Assembly (NCBI GenBank): GCA_000320605.2
Contig: KB445811.1
Location: forward strand, 525,405-589,404
Source of the DNA: Gelatoporia subvermispora B
Taxonomy: Eukaryota; Basidiomycota; Agaricomycetes; Polyporales; Gelatoporiaceae
Reading direction: 5' to 3'
DNA length: 64,000 nt
Shown: positions 1 through 11,417 of the stretch, piece by piece
Layout of the letters: every line of letters begins with the position of its first letter
How positions within the stretch are numbered: position 1 is the first letter of the stretch
Position numbers and translations under genes: made by a program
Notes under the pieces: model-generated
Told to the model about the DNA's origin: nothing
What the model saw: only the letters and a program-made list of their open reading frames with translations
Databases searched by the model: none

Positions 1-1452
1 ATGTAATCTGGTGAGCATGGATGAGATGGAAACTCATGTAACCAGCATCTCATGAAAATTGCAGGTCGATTTATGTGAGCACGCATAGTCCCTTGACACT
101 GTCACGATACCTCAAACATACAAATCTAGGCAATGGTCTACTTGACGGTGAGTGCAAACGAACTACATGCGACACCTTCATGACATACAACTTTGGGTGT
201 CAGGGATTGACCGATCTGCTTGCCCGAGGGTATGTCCAAATTGACCTGGAACAACTAGTGCTGCTGTGACATGTTTTGCCTCTAGCATCCTTTGTGCCCG
301 TATCTGGAAATGTACATGCATCAACGAGTTTATCTTATTCAGCGAATCTCACCTGCTCCCTTAGTCGACCAAAAGGCCCATATACCTGTAATGATGATTG
401 TGAGGACTTCCCTTACTCTTCTAAATACACCGTGCAGTGATTCATGTGGTTCCTTAGATGCTCTGTTCTGTTGGAGAGTGCGGCAAGTAAAATGTTAGTG
501 AATGTCCTTTCTATAGCTAATTCAATGGCGTAACAAAAGCTGGAATGATTGGTACGTCTGTATGTCTTTGTCTGTTCGATCCGAGTTCCCAAGTGAAGTG
601 CTCTCAGCATTTGCTATCAAAAAGTACGTTATTAATTCATTGTATTAAGTTCGAAAAATCACTCATCTATCTACAAGGGAGCAATCGCCGGATGCTCAAT
701 TCATCGTCGCTCGTTCACTCTCGGTAAGACCCGTGGCAAGCTGCTAGCTGTCTACCCTGATACCTCGTCAGGTGGACTTCTACACTGGACTGGGTTTTGG
801 TATCGTTGCGGATCTAGTCCTTGCGGGGACGCAAGTTGTGATTTTCTACAAACAATGTGGAAGGATCAAAAGGTAGGACTGACCTTACGTGCGTTTTGAA
901 ATGCGGCTGACTCCTCATGATCATAGAACCAAATCTATCATCCACACACTTATGCTGTATAGCATCAACACCGGGTTGGTAACCAGGTACAATATTATAT
1001 ATCCTCCACTGTGCTATACTCATGCCTAACATTACACGAAGCTTGTGTGCAATACTGGAATGCATCACGGTGAGAATTCTTCACAGCATCGTGCGAACAT
1101 CATGTGGCTCAGTCAAGGATACAGTGGGGGGCAATGCCGAACACTCTCGTGTATGTTGTGTTCTATACCGTGACGCCGCAACGTGAGCCAACTCAAAACA
1201 TACGGTCAATGAAGTATTTGAACTGTTTTTGCACATTCCAGTGCTTACCAATGCCCTCTTGGCCACACTGAACGCCAGACAGGACTTGCGTGATGCTGCA
1301 AAGGGAGGATCTGGATTGCTCTCGATCCCTCTGAGCTCCATTGCGCCTTCTTCTGCTGCTGCAGTTGTAACAATAGGGGGGAGTCACAGAGACAAAGAGG
1401 TGAGACTTAGAAGCCGATCCATGATTACTAACAGGTGTCCGATGTGAAGTGA
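1..1452 (+). pseudogene. DUF6534-type integral membrane protein, partial and probably decayed
   Basis: Exon-sized pieces read in order as the C-terminal half of a fungal seven-TM-like DUF6534 protein: 772-872 (TM helix ending in a YKQCGRIKR-like loop), 927-986 (containing INTGLVT), about 1,042-1,190, 1,242-1,399 (containing NALLATLNAR, the family hallmark) and 1,435-1,452 ending in TGA. GT-AG introns separate most of them. Between 1,042 and 1,190 the expected loop and last TM helix need a frame change, which suggests decay. The N-terminal half upstream of 480 is not readable as one gene and may lie off the left edge. Function in the family is unknown; it is predicted to sit in a membrane. The family call rests on the NALLATLNAR and INTGL blocks recalled from Agaricomycete proteins. 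A second copy of the last exon lies at 4,903-5,066. Confidence 0.5.
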
Positions 1453-1631
1453 CTGAACAGGTCGATCATGTGCCTATGGATTTCAAGATCGATCGAATGG
1501 ATGATACGTTCTGACAAGGGCATCGATGAAGCTCATTACGGTTTCGCTGCAAGCAAGTTCGTTCCTCGAAGTTCGGAGAGTGTGGGCAGGCGCCGGCCGG
1601 TCGGAGCTGAGCTCGGGAGGCGCCGGGAACT

Positions 1632-3143
1632 GAGTGCACGGAGTTTTTTTTAAAGTCTGCTTTCTTATATACCGCGTACTACGTAGGTACAGTTGCGGTT
1701 CTATCTACGATACGAGGCCCATAGATAGGAGACAAACGAATACAGAGCCGAGTTCCCTACACCGAAGGGGTCAATCGCGCTGACCAGACTCAGCACGCGC
1801 ACGTTCAACCAAGAGCGTCCCGCTCATGCTCCGCATCAAACGCAGCAAGCACAGCCTCACGCTGCGCTGCGGGGGTCACTCGCCAGAGGTGCGCGCGGCG
1901 CACTAGACGGAGCAGGAGGGCGCAGTATGGCCCGTCCTGTACCCCTCGCTCGAGCTCTTCCTGAGCCTGTTGTTGGAAGTCCGCGAATTCGAAAGTCGCG
2001 GCCAGCGGGTTATTCCGCAGGAACCACAGCACATCATCGAACGGGTCGAGGCGGAGTAACTGCTCCAGGAGCCGACATCGCGGCGCCCACTTCCGGACCC
2101 ACACCGGGCACACGGACAGCATGTGTGAAATGGACTCGACGGGGTGGCTGCACAGGCAGCTCACGGGCCCGTCGAGACGAAATCGCTCACGGAACTCACC
2201 GACAGGCGCATGGCCCGTCACCACACGCGTGAACCGGGCGAATGTGCGTGAGTCGTCGCCGAGGTGCTCCAGGAAAGGATTCCCCCGCGTCTTGTGGGAT
2301 AGCTTCGTACGATACGCTGCGGGCAGCATGAGATGCCTGCCGCAGTACTGGCCGTGTTCAGTTTGCGCGCGCCATGCACGGCGCATACGCTCGAGGACGC
2401 GCGACTGCGCAGCAGACACGGTGACGGTGTTGGGCGGCTCGAGGCGGAGCGCATCCTTCGCACGTTCGTCAACAAATTCGTTGGCGGGGATGCCAACATG
2501 GGAAGGGCACCAGTGCACATGCACTGCGTGATCGGGCGAGCGGCGTAAGAACTCCCGGAGGTGGCTGCAGGCGAGAATCGAGCACATCTGGGAGGCGTGA
2601 ACCGACGGATCGAGAATGGCGCGCGCCGCGGCCTTGTTGTCAACGAATAGGTGAAGCCGTGGTCGCGCCGCTGTGTTGTCGGAAGTGACAGCATGGTGGA
2701 TGCCCATGGCTAGGGCGAGCATCTCCGCGTCGAAGACAGACGCGACGCCGCACGCAACCCGCCGGCTGCCGACAAGCCGCGAGCCACAAAACACGGCGCA
2801 GGCTGCGCCAGATCGCCATCCGCGGCGGCGTTCCATAGAGCCGTCCGAGAAGACAAGGACCGCACCTGGATCCGATGCAGCAGCACGCAGTCGCGGCACG
2901 AAATCGGTGCGAACCCAGGCCGCAAACTCCGGTGCACCTTTGGGGGGGCCCCCTTCCAGGTGGAGGAATATACGCTCCTGGAACCTGTCGAGGAGACGGT
3001 TGCCCGGCTGTGCTTCCTCGTGGAGAGCAGAGAAGTCCTCAGACGACTCCCTGCCAAAACGGTCGATGTGAGAGAGGGGGGTCACGGCGTCCTGTGAGCA
3101 GTCCCCAGACAACGGAAAAGGAGCATGTGGAGTGCACGGAGTT
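1632..3143 (-). mobile_element. 5'-truncated LINE (non-LTR retrotransposon) with 14-bp target-site duplication
   Basis: The direct repeat GAGTGCACGGAGTT occurs at 1,632-1,645 and again at 3,130-3,143. The element body (1,646-3,129) lies in minus orientation. Its 3' end is a short A tail, seen on the plus strand as the T run at 1,644-1,651, directly against the left duplication. A poly-A end, a TSD of this length and a 5' end inside the coding region are the classic result of target-primed reverse transcription with 5' truncation. Only the RNase H end of the second ORF was copied. Identical duplications point to a fairly young insertion. Confidence 0.85.
1805..3112 (-). CDS. LINE ORF2 C-terminal fragment: RNase H domain and Cys/His finger
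   Basis: A 435-codon open frame inside the truncated LINE. It has a type I RNase H fold with FSDGS (first catalytic Asp, about residue 90), FDAEMLAL (Glu), FVDNKAA (Asp) and a later PSHVGIPANEFVDERAK segment supplying the His and last Asp. Near the C terminus is a CLC-x6-H-x4-C pattern typical of the zinc knuckle that ends fungal Tad/I-type LINE ORF2 proteins. The endonuclease and reverse transcriptase domains are absent because the element is 5'-truncated. The frame opens on a TTG codon, so there is no native start here and it is probably not translated as a gene. RNase H would degrade the RNA strand during element copying. The domain call is firm; the exact LINE clade is not. Confidence 0.85.
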   Translation of the reverse strand: MSGDCSQDAVTPLSHIDRFGRESSEDFSALHEEAQPGNRLLDRFQERIFLHLEGGPPKGAPEFAAWVRTDFVPRLRAAASDPGAVLVFSDGSMERRRGWRSGAACAVFCGSRLVGSRRVACGVASVFDAEMLALAMGIHHAVTSDNTAARPRLHLFVDNKAAARAILDPSVHASQMCSILACSHLREFLRRSPDHAVHVHWCPSHVGIPANEFVDERAKDALRLEPPNTVTVSAAQSRVLERMRRAWRAQTEHGQYCGRHLMLPAAYRTKLSHKTRGNPFLEHLGDDSRTFARFTRVVTGHAPVGEFRERFRLDGPVSCLCSHPVESISHMLSVCPVWVRKWAPRCRLLEQLLRLDPFDDVLWFLRNNPLAATFEFADFQQQAQEELERGVQDGPYCALLLRLVRRAHLWRVTPAAQREAVLAAFDAEHERDALG

Positions 3144-4900
3144 GAAGTTTGAACTAAAGCAGAGCGCAGCCCGCATGGTTCGCATATCCGCTAGCTGATA
3201 TATTTCAAACTATCCATCGATGAATCTGTTCCTCATGTATTCAACATCAGCTCTGAGACCACAGAACATGCATCGACTTTGCATGGTTTAGACTTACGCG
3301 ACTCTTCTCAACCATATTGGCTACTGGCACCATCGCAGACTCAATGCTCCCGGTACTGGGAGCCTCATCGACAGCAGTAACACACATGTCCGTACTCATG
3401 ACAACTATGAGACTTACAGGGACATCTGACTACTGATTGACACTTGTCAGTTTTCTCACTGTCCTGTGTTGTCTCTAAGTTCAAGCGGGAGATCTTCCTT
3501 TACAGGCCCGTGAATGTTCGAAGCATTTGCGCTATAAGGGGACCTCGAACGTGCCCCACTTTATCTTTTTGTCCAGAGTCAAAGGAGATATATGTGATGT
3601 TGAAAAGATCGGCGGCGATGAGTGTTCAAAGGTGAGAGTGTATCTTCCGAGTGGCGGACGTACGGTGACGTATCCCCAGGCCATCCACGTATATACGGGC
3701 CCAGTTGACTTTCACTTCGACTTCAAGTCATTTTGTACGGACGTTTCTCAGAAAGCTTTCCGGAAGTGCTGCTCGCCGTCCGTCACCTCTCACTCTGTTC
3801 TGTCGTTTACATCAGCAAGAGGATTCTCCCAGTCCCAGATTGGCTGCAAGTGCGATGGAACTCTCAGCGTAGCTGTGCGGGATCTCGGTATGTCGTGTTT
3901 AACACGTTTATAAAGACGACTCTGTTCACATGTCTTTCTCCCCGGGCGACACACCTTCGCATCTCCAAGTCTCGTCTTCATGTCTTCCATAAAACAGCTC
4001 CTCAACCTCAACGGGGCGCTGAGCGCGGGAGCAATATGTACGTGCACTGAATATGCATGCTCCTCAATAAGAAACTGATGCTTCTCATATGCGATGATCA
4101 TGTGTGTGAGCGACAGCGCAGCACATGGACCCTTAATTTCTAGCTTGTATGGCGTTACGACAATCCAGTCCTGACTAAATTTCGCCGCACGGAATGACTC
4201 AACGGTTCGTCGGAAGTGTGGTATGGAACATTGTCATGTGACTTCTGGGTCTCCTATCATAGCAACGCGATGCGCCCGTCACCGCTCTTGCGGTGAGTTC
4301 AGTGGTTCTCATAGTTGTTCTGTCGTATTGAGAGTATCATAGGCCTCTGGAATCTGGATACTGTGCGGCCAATCTTCGTCAGCCATCTTGTGTATACATA
4401 TACTGGTACAAACTACGACAATTTTATGGCACTTGTGACCGAATATTGGTAGGTCTCGTATGCATACGGAACTCTCAGGACTCACCAGTCGTTGTCGTTG
4501 AACGTGGGGATCTATATGGAGGCAAAAGCCGAGGACTGAGCATCTGTCCGCCCAGGCTGAACAAGAAATGCTCTTGAGGCAGCAGGATATCTGACAGTGA
4601 GTGCACGACAAGCTTCAATCTCGACGTCAGCTGACTTTGATGCAGATCATCATGGACCTCTGTGTCCGGAGGCGGGTACTACTACGGTCCCTTGCGTTAG
4701 CCTCTAAGACAGTCCACTCGATTGCAGGCATATTATACCTTCGAGTGTGGGGAGGTACATCAGCTGTGATTTTCTCCTCGAGGAACAAGCCAAATCAACT
4801 CACGCTCGTACTTTGAATATACCAGTTAACATGCCGACCTGTGAGTGTTCCAGTGATTATAATATACCGTAGTACAGCGTATTAACGATGTATCTTGTAT
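3144..4900. other. Region without a resolvable gene
   Basis: Short open frames only. Some stretches (about 3,440-4,050) have plus-strand frames with possible GT-AG borders and could be remains of the upstream part of the second DUF6534 copy, but I could not assemble a continuous protein. No repeats or RNA genes were recognised. Confidence 0.4.
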
Positions 4901-4902
4901 TC

Positions 4903-5066
4903 AAGTACTCTTCAATGCTCTCCTTGCTACTCTCAATGCGAGACACGAACTGCGCGCTGAAATGGCCGGGGATGGTGGTATAATCTCTATCCCAATATCG
5001 GCCATCGCAACAAAGCCTTCCACGGTGACCGTAGGCGCCAACAGCGGATCCGAGGAGAGACCTTGA
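4903..5066 (+). pseudogene. Second DUF6534-type gene, C-terminal exon
   Basis: After an AG acceptor at about 4,902 the sequence reads NALLATLNARHELRAEMAG and then a Ser/Ile-rich tail ending in GSEERP and TGA (5,064-5,066). It aligns residue by residue with the last long exon of the copy at 1,242-1,399 (NALLATLNARQDL, then a similar SIP-SIA tail). Upstream exons could not be assembled, so this is either a decayed copy or a gene whose other exons are too diverged to see. The two copies are about 3.66 kb apart in the same orientation, a tandem duplication later split by the LINE. Confidence 0.5.
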
Positions 5067-5285
5067 GATGCGTCTGTCATCTAGTTCTCCTTCGCGCATC
5101 CTTGCACATCATCTAACAAACCTTCTTGCGAAAAATTACGAAGATATAAAACTGTGAAGTGTAGAGATTGCTAGGCAGCGATGTATAGGCTACGCGGGTG
5201 AAGCACCAAGATTCGGATCCGCTGCAGGCTTCTGAATACCCTGGATGCCAAATAACCTAGCTATAGAACCCTTGATCGATGCTGA

Positions 5286-5400
5286 AACACTCTTTCGGCG
5301 CCTTTTGCCTGCTTTTCGAGGCTTGCCGGTGTCTTCGCCGCCTTACCTGCGCGTCGCAAAGGAAGCGAAGTCGCGCCCAAGTACCGAGAAGGTAAGCAAG
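5286..5400 (+). repeat. Dispersed repeat shared with 46,640-46,790
   Basis: A GC-rich stretch containing TTTCGAGGCTTGCCGG followed by GTCTTCGC and GCGCG-CGCAAAG matches the reverse complement of about 46,640-46,790. Neither copy keeps a convincing shared open frame, so it is listed as a dispersed repeat. Just downstream (5,490-5,640) is an imperfect tandem repeat of about 80 bp, with units sharing GCAGTGGAC and CAAGCAT/GCATTGCAA motifs. Confidence 0.55.
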
Positions 5401-5779
5401 TCAAGTGCACATATTCCTGATGAGCCTGAGGTGACTGGACATGCGAGACCCTCCGAATCCTGGTTTTTTACCAGTCCGGTCACATCCATGGAGCATTGCA
5501 AAAAATCTGGTCGTCAGAAGCTTGCAGTGGACAGGAGTCTCACCAGTCAAATCATCCCAATGACAGCCATCAAGCATCGCAAGAAAGACGGTGTACAGTA
5601 GCCTGCAGTGGACCCGAATTTCGGTGACAAGCATCCAGGGCAACATACACAGCCTCGCAGCAGACTACACATATTCAATGCAGTGTTCAACCTTCCAGAA
5701 AGAGGGAAATGGAGCAAGTGCAAGTCCGAGGTGATGTGTACGGGTAGAATGCCCAGATTGTATCGAGCTCATTGGAAAG

Positions 5780-5802
5780 CGGACGGCCGAAAGGTATATA
5801 AA
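5780..5802 (+). promoter_or_regulatory. Promoter of small-protein copy A (CGGCCG plus TATA box)
   Basis: GGACGGCCG followed by TATATAAA (5,795-5,802). The same layout occurs before copy B (minus strand, 12,580-12,605) and copy C (47,741-47,764). Downstream, all three share a leader containing ACTTCCCTTCGC-like sequence ending at a GT donor (5,882 here), so the 5' leader is probably spliced. Confidence 0.6.
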
Positions 5803-5949
5803 GTAGCCGGATATCAGCAAGGTGCTTCAGTCCGCACTTCCCTTCGCTGGCTCTTACCAGTTCCCAACGCAAACCCAGACCTGTGAGTGTCATGAGCTCA
5901 CTCCGTTTCCGCTACCAAACAGCCTATTCACGGTTCTCCCAGTTTTCGC

Positions 5950-6370
5950 GATGCTGTCTGTCCAGGGCACTATGAGGCGTGAGGCAAAGGCAAGCTCCCG
6001 CATCACCGGCAAGTGGAACATCGACGGACACACGTACGGTATCACCATCAGCCTCCCCAGCGGCGTGCCCATGTTCCGCGCCTCCGGCGTTTATCTCTGC
6101 TACACCAAAAGAGAGGACCTGGAGGGCTTTCCAGCCATGGGCCTCCTCGAGTGCAACCAGGTCTATTGCAAGCTCACCATGCCCAACTCCGATAACACCT
6201 ACGCCATTATTTTCGGTGCTCTCGAGAGCGAGATTGTTTTGGGGACCATCTTCAAAGGAAGTTGTACCTGGGACGAACTCTATTCCACGAACCCCCCGCC
6301 TCCTCGCTCGAGCCTCCAGGCCGCACTTTCGAACCGCGACGAGGGCGATCTCCCGAACCCCGCGCTCTAA
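5950..6370 (+). CDS. Small beta-rich protein of unknown function, copy A
   Basis: A 140-aa frame ending in TAA. It starts at an ATG just after a likely AG acceptor (about 5,941) that closes a leader intron opened at 5,882. It is paralogous to copies B (11,865-12,430) and C (47,927-48,450): QGTM aligns with QGTI, and GKWNIDGHTYGI with GKWFINGRYFAL and GTWVINGRVYRF, followed by alternating hydrophobic strands and EDLEGF / DDLTGT. Copy A lacks the MPCSDC leader of B and C and has a Pro/Ser-rich, charged tail instead of the GTWQSS ending. The G-x-W-x-I-x-G-x-x-Y block and the strand pattern suggest a small beta-barrel or sandwich, but no function can be named. There is no signal peptide or TM segment. 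It is the most diverged of the three. Confidence 0.6.
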
Positions 6371-8297
6371 GGTAGGAGCACCTCCGTTGCAAGTGTTTGC
6401 TATAGCGCCACTCACCGTGGCACGCTTCGATTCAGCGCGCCGCGCAGGCCCCGTGGGGTGTGTGTTTGCTGAGTGCGGCGATAGACTTGCCATCTATCGC
6501 CGAGCTGTCTCGAGTATGTGTGTTCAAGTATGTAGTCTGTGAGCTCCGAGAATCAATTTGGGATCCCAAATCCGAACCTGTCTGCGTCTGTCGTTTTGAG
6601 ATTTGCCTCACGAAACGTTGTGTCGGATTTCTCTCGGAGGGCCGAGCTGCCCGGTTCCACACTTCTTCTGACATCTCCCCGTATTTCGACTGATATAAGC
6701 ACCAACTTGCGAGTGCTGCCGCCCTCTCGAATATGAGAACCCTGTTCACAGCCTTCTCAGCTCCAGCGGCACCAGGAAAAAGCACTGGTTCGCCTTACTG
6801 CGCTTGACCTGCCTATATGGGCCTTGAAAACAAATTCGCCTCGGTCAGTCGGCGCAGCAGTGGTGAAAAGACGCCGCCAAGTCTGAGACGGACAAAAAAA
6901 GGTGGCGGAGCTGGCTGGACGATGTTCCCAGTGTAAGGTACCGTTGAGCGTGAGCATGACGCAGAACTCGTGTATCATTGACCTATGAGAATTGGTAGCT
7001 GCACACAGACCTCCATTCGCAATCTCTGTCAGTATACCTATGTCCTGCGCTAGCTCTGTCATCTTCAGCTTTGCTAGCTTGGAGGGTGAGTCGACCGGCA
7101 CTCGCGTCTGCTATGGTGACAACGGGCGCAATCGAGTCAACTTCACCGTCCTGAGCAACGTCGTCGTCGCCTGCCCTTTTGAGACTCGAGAGGCCCACCT
7201 GTTGTCCGTTATCCGCTAAATTTGTGTCTAAAAGCGGACCTAAGGGAATGCACATCTGTCGCATGCGTCTTCAACTGCACCACTCACTGTCAGACACAAT
7301 GTACCAGTGCTTCGTACAAGTCCCACTCAATCAGAATCAGACTGGATACGATTTTGCGACCAATATGGGTATGTACGCTCGTAAAGACGGGTCTCAGCTT
7401 AGTATTCAGACGTCTAAGTCTTTATGTAATACGCATCTAATGGATACGGGTTTGTAAAATGAACTTGGACTTACATGGAGCGCAAGTCAAGGCGCGCCAA
7501 ATCACGCACTTGATATCACTTTTCGAGAGATGTAAAGCGGGCTTTTACTGCCAGAGAGCTAGACGCGGTCGAGAGAGTCAACGTGCTTCCGATCGTCACA
7601 CCACAGGCAATTGGTACTGCAGAGTGGCCCTGTGACAAGGCTCACAAACTACCAGAGTAATATGGAGGAGCATTGTGAGAGGTACTTGCCTGAAGACAAT
7701 GGAGTCAAACAGAAGCAGGTGACAATTGCAGCAACACTGTTGATTTCTTCAAGATCCCAGACTAGTCAGTCGATGTTTGCATCCTGTACTATTTTCGTAG
7801 CTCTCAGCACTCGACAATCCGGTCACGTCAGCCAATGGTAAATCGACATGCTGAGTCGGCATAGCTGGATCAATTACTGAGTAATCCCGTCTGAAAATGA
7901 CATACGGTAGTGTTTATGATCGTTGAATGGCCTCCTATCGCTTTCTTCGATGCATGTGACTCTCGGCGCGCAGTGGCAGGCTCAGATTACGCAGCGTGGT
8001 TGAAAGTCGAGTGCACACGCAAATTGAGACAGGTAAGGATGGAGACTCGACGCAGGTTTGACAAAGAAACCAATACGCAAAAGAGCTCGGCATGGTCAGG
8101 ACGTGCGTTGGCGTCAGTCACCTCGGCAGCCGGGGCCATTCGCCCGATTCGATCTGTGACGAGCGCCACGCGATTTTGTCTGCGGGGCGGCTCGATCTGC
8201 CGTTCGAACGCGTACGCTCCCACAATCGCCAGAAGTTTCTCTCCGGCCATGCCGGCGATTGGATGCACTTGTCGGCCGTGTCGACGTAGGCCATGGG
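6371..8297. other. Mostly non-coding; diverged 3' flank of copy A at 6,465-6,620
   Basis: About 6,465-6,620 resembles the 3' flanks of copies B and C (shared blocks GTGTGTTC, GTGAGCTC, TTTGGGATCCCAAAT and CTGTCG), which shows that the duplicated unit once extended beyond the gene. From 6,700 to 8,297 only short frames are seen and no family is recognised. Confidence 0.4.
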
Positions 8298-8304
8298 TAT
8301 AAGT
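8298..8304 (+). promoter_or_regulatory. TATA box of the short-chain dehydrogenase gene
   Basis: GGTATAAGTAG lies about 100 bp upstream of the ATG at 8,403, a usual distance for basidiomycete TATA promoters. Confidence 0.45.
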
Positions 8305-8402
8305 AGCCACCCTGTCTCGTCGCGAGAAACTCTTTCCGCACGACTCCATCCACCCACATCGTTCCGCCAACTTTGTGACCCCTCGGGCTCTCGAATTTAA
8401 AT

Positions 8403-9857
8403 ATGGGCTTCTTACAGACTCTGAGCTTATACTGGCAACTGGCGAAGCAGTCATTCCCGCCAAAGTCAACATTCAGCACCAACCACATCCCCGACTTGAC
8501 GGGGAGAGTCATCATTGTCACAGGTGAGACGGAATGGTCGTGCTACAAAGACAGCCTCTTAACCCGTATCTGGAGGCGGTAATACTGGTGTTGGAAAGGA
8601 GACTATCAAGGTAACGTGCGGCCTTTGGAGCAAACGGATCGTGTGCTGACCACATGGACGACAGGCCCTTCTGGAACACAATGCCAAAGTCTACATGGCT
8701 TCTCGGAGCAAGGAAAAGGCCGAGGCTGCCATCCAGGATCTGAAGGAACAGACTGGAAAGGAGGCGATCTTCCTGCAGCTGGATCTGAGCAACCTCGCGG
8801 CCATCAAGAAGGCAGCTGAGGAGTTCCTGAGGTGCGTTCGGTCGTTCATATTGGCTTCATATAATGGCTCTAACCACTGTTCACACTGATAGCAAGGAAC
8901 ATGAACTGCACGTGCTATTCAACAATGCGTCAGTACCCGGATTCGCAACTTGGTTCATTGTAGATGAGCTGACCCCGAGACAGTGGCGTCATGTGGCCTC
9001 CTCTGGACTGGCTCACCGACGACGGCTATGACATGCAGTTTGGCACGAATGTTCTCGGTAAGCTCTCGCCTCACACCAACGACGCAAGCACTCAGGCCTC
9101 TTGTCACCAGGCCATTGGTACTTCACCGAGCTTCTCATGCCGGCGCTCCTCGCAGGCAAGGAGACAGCACCCGACGGCCATGCCCGCGTCGTCACGACTT
9201 CGTCCTCTGGAGCATACCTCTACACCGTCAACTGGGAGACACTCCGCGATAGCCCCGCTCGGAAGAAGCTGAGTCCCCAGCAGCTGTACTTCCAGAGCAA
9301 ATTCGTGCGTCATGTTCCAGTCTCAAGTGATTGTAAACAAGCTAACAAACAATGATGCAGTTGAACGTCGTAGTCGCGCGGGAAGTCGCCAAGCGGTATG
9401 GTGACAAGGGAATTATCTCCCTCTCGTGTAACCCTGGTGCGTTCTCCGCCTCGGTCCGAAGAGAACGAGCTCGCTCATGACTTGTCCTCAGGGAACTTGA
9501 AGACAGACCTCCAGCGACACCTCGGCGGCTTCCAGAAAAAGATCTTGGTACGTCTCTGAGACTGAAACTCCCACAGCTGGCTGATTCTCGTCTCACGCGC
9601 TGATAGCAATCGATGCTGTATCCCGCACACATGGGAGCCCTCACGCAGCTTTGGGGTGGCTTGATGCCCGAACCCGCGCAGCACAACGGCGAGGTGCGTC
9701 TCATCACACGTCCAACGCCACATCATGTTCAACTAAGCTATTCTGACAGTTCCTCATCCCGTGGGCGCGATTCGGCACGTGCCGTCCGGAGGCCTACGAC
9801 GATGCCCTTGGCGAAAAGGTCTGGAGCTACCTCCAGGAGCAGGTGAAGGATAAGTAG
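8403..9857 (+). CDS. Short-chain dehydrogenase/reductase (retinol dehydrogenase-like), ten exons
   Basis: Splicing 8,403-8,523, 8,576-8,610, 8,665-8,831, 8,894-8,929, 8,984-9,057, 9,111-9,304, 9,361-9,436, 9,492-9,547, 9,607-9,693 and 9,750-9,857 gives an unbroken 317-aa protein. All introns are GT-AG and about 50-60 bp. It is an NAD(P)-dependent oxidoreductase of the classical SDR family: TGGNTGVGK (cofactor Rossmann motif, about residue 40), LDLS, NNAGVM, a VVTTSSSG catalytic Ser segment, YFQSK (the YxxxK pair) and NPG after the active site. The layout, with a hydrophobic start and a LPALLAG-like helix before the Ser, fits the fungal WW-oxidoreductase/retinol dehydrogenase 12-like group. 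The substrate is unknown. It is the only clearly intact, ordinary metabolic gene in the window. Confidence 0.93.
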
Positions 9858-10404
9858 TTGACCGATTTGTATTCTGACTTGAGCGACCCCTCATATACCC
9901 AACGCCGGCTTGTACTCTGTTTACGACGCTTTACAACTCGTATAATGACGTTTTTACTCCTTGGCGATGCCATATGCATCTGAGGTTTTGAAAAAATATG
10001 AAACGATGATGAGATTGCCTACTTTCAGTTGCACATCTAGTCAGATGCGACTTGGCCGCATTGCTCGCATGCCATGGTCAGCTTTCGCGGGGAGAGAGGT
10101 GCTGACTCGCCACCGGCGTTCACCGGGCGCCAGGCTCCGCGGCATCGACGTGCAACACCAAAAAAGGCAAGCGTAGTCAAGACAGCCATCATCATGACCT
10201 GCCAGTTCTGCATCTGCTCGACGGTCACTCGAGCAGCGCTCGGCCGCTGTAAACTTCCCTGGGCTGTCTCTTCTTCCTTCAAGTTTTCACTCGTTTGTTT
10301 TTGCGCGTCGGACGCCGGCTGTTCTCGCCACCTGTGTCATAGTTCTAGTTCACTCTCTAGCTTCTACTAGCCGCGTACTTCACTTACCAGCTGCAACTTG
10401 GGCC
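9858..10404. other. Intergenic, nothing recognised
   Basis: Separates the dehydrogenase stop codon from the MARVEL-like gene start. Only short frames; no repeat or RNA gene seen. Confidence 0.5.
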
Positions 10405-11417
10405 ATGTCGGAAGCGCTCTCTCCCGTCGGGAAGAAGAGGGCGGCAATATACGGTGCGGATTATGTGACGCTTTCCGTCAGACCGGGTCGGTCTGAATGT
10501 TCGGTATGCCAAACAGCTGCGATCGTCTTCTTGGACATAGTGGTCGTAGCGCTTGCCGCTCGGGTGAACATCTTCCAGGAGTTCTTCTGTAAGTGCACCA
10601 ATGGCTGTTTCCGTCTACATCGTATCACCGGCATGATTGCATGCAGGCTTGTGTCCATTGAATACGCTGACGCACTTCCCGCAGTCATGGCTGATATGTT
10701 CCCCTTTGCTCTCTCTATCGTTACTCTGGCACTTCTGTTCCTCACGTACGTAGGACGCTCTTGGTTCTAGCCTGCAGTGTACGACGCTGAAAAAACTTCG
10801 CCACCACACAGTATCTCTCTGCACGTCATTGCCTTCAACTCCTTCCTCACCCGCCCTCTGTTTGAAACTGTATCCCTCTTCATTCTCAGTATCGCATGGC
10901 TCGGTAATTACTCACACGTCACTGCTTGATCATCAATGTTCCGCTCATGATATCCATGCGCAGCGTCGAATGCATTCTCGACTTCCCGATGGCAGGCGAT
11001 CCCGCTCGCGTGCGCTTCTATTCCCTCCGGTGCGTCCAGTTGCGCCCTTGTTACCTTCCTTATTGAGTGCGGCCGATAAGAATTCGCATATGAACGCGCT
11101 TGGTGTCGCGATGTACAGGCTCTCAAGGCCATGGTCTGGATCCTGTTTGTCGTCCGTACGTACGTTCATATCGATTCTATGAACTCCTACTGAAGACAAC
11201 GCCATCGACTGTAGTATTCCTTGTCGCGGTTTTCACGCTGCGCTACGTCGTAAGCGAGTCCCGCCGCGGGCGCTCGTACATCTGGGACGGTCCGCTCTCG
11301 CAGTACAACGCACGCGCGCCCACGCCGGCCATCTGGGACAGCGACAATTTCCATCCTGGCAGGGCGACCATGACAGATTACTTCGGGAGGGACGGCGGCC
11401 CGTACGTCAAATTCTAG
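10405..11417 (+). CDS. Four-TM MARVEL-like membrane protein
   Basis: Six exons (10,405-10,588, 10,685-10,745, 10,812-10,903, 10,964-11,029, 11,081-11,155, 11,215-11,417) join in frame to a 226-aa protein ending in VKF and TAG. Four hydrophobic helices are visible: FLDIVVVALAARV, FALSIVTLALLFLT, LFETVSLFILSIAWL, and MVWILFVVLFLVAVFTLRYVV. The loop before helix 4 (SNAFSTSRW, then AWCRDVQALKAM) and the RRG-WD-PLSQYN tail match a common Agaricomycete MARVEL-type layout as I recall it. These proteins sit in membranes; a specific role is not known. The 3' end converges on small-protein copy B. A decayed second copy lies at 48,870-49,530 in the same relation to copy C. Confidence 0.7.

Noticed and set aside
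2218..2694. 158-codon minus-strand frame inside the LINE
   Set aside because: It is the RNase H ORF read in another frame.
5924..6542. Overlapping 187-189 codon frames on both strands over copy A
   Set aside because: Only the 5,950-6,370 frame aligns with copies B and C; the others are GC-driven shadows.
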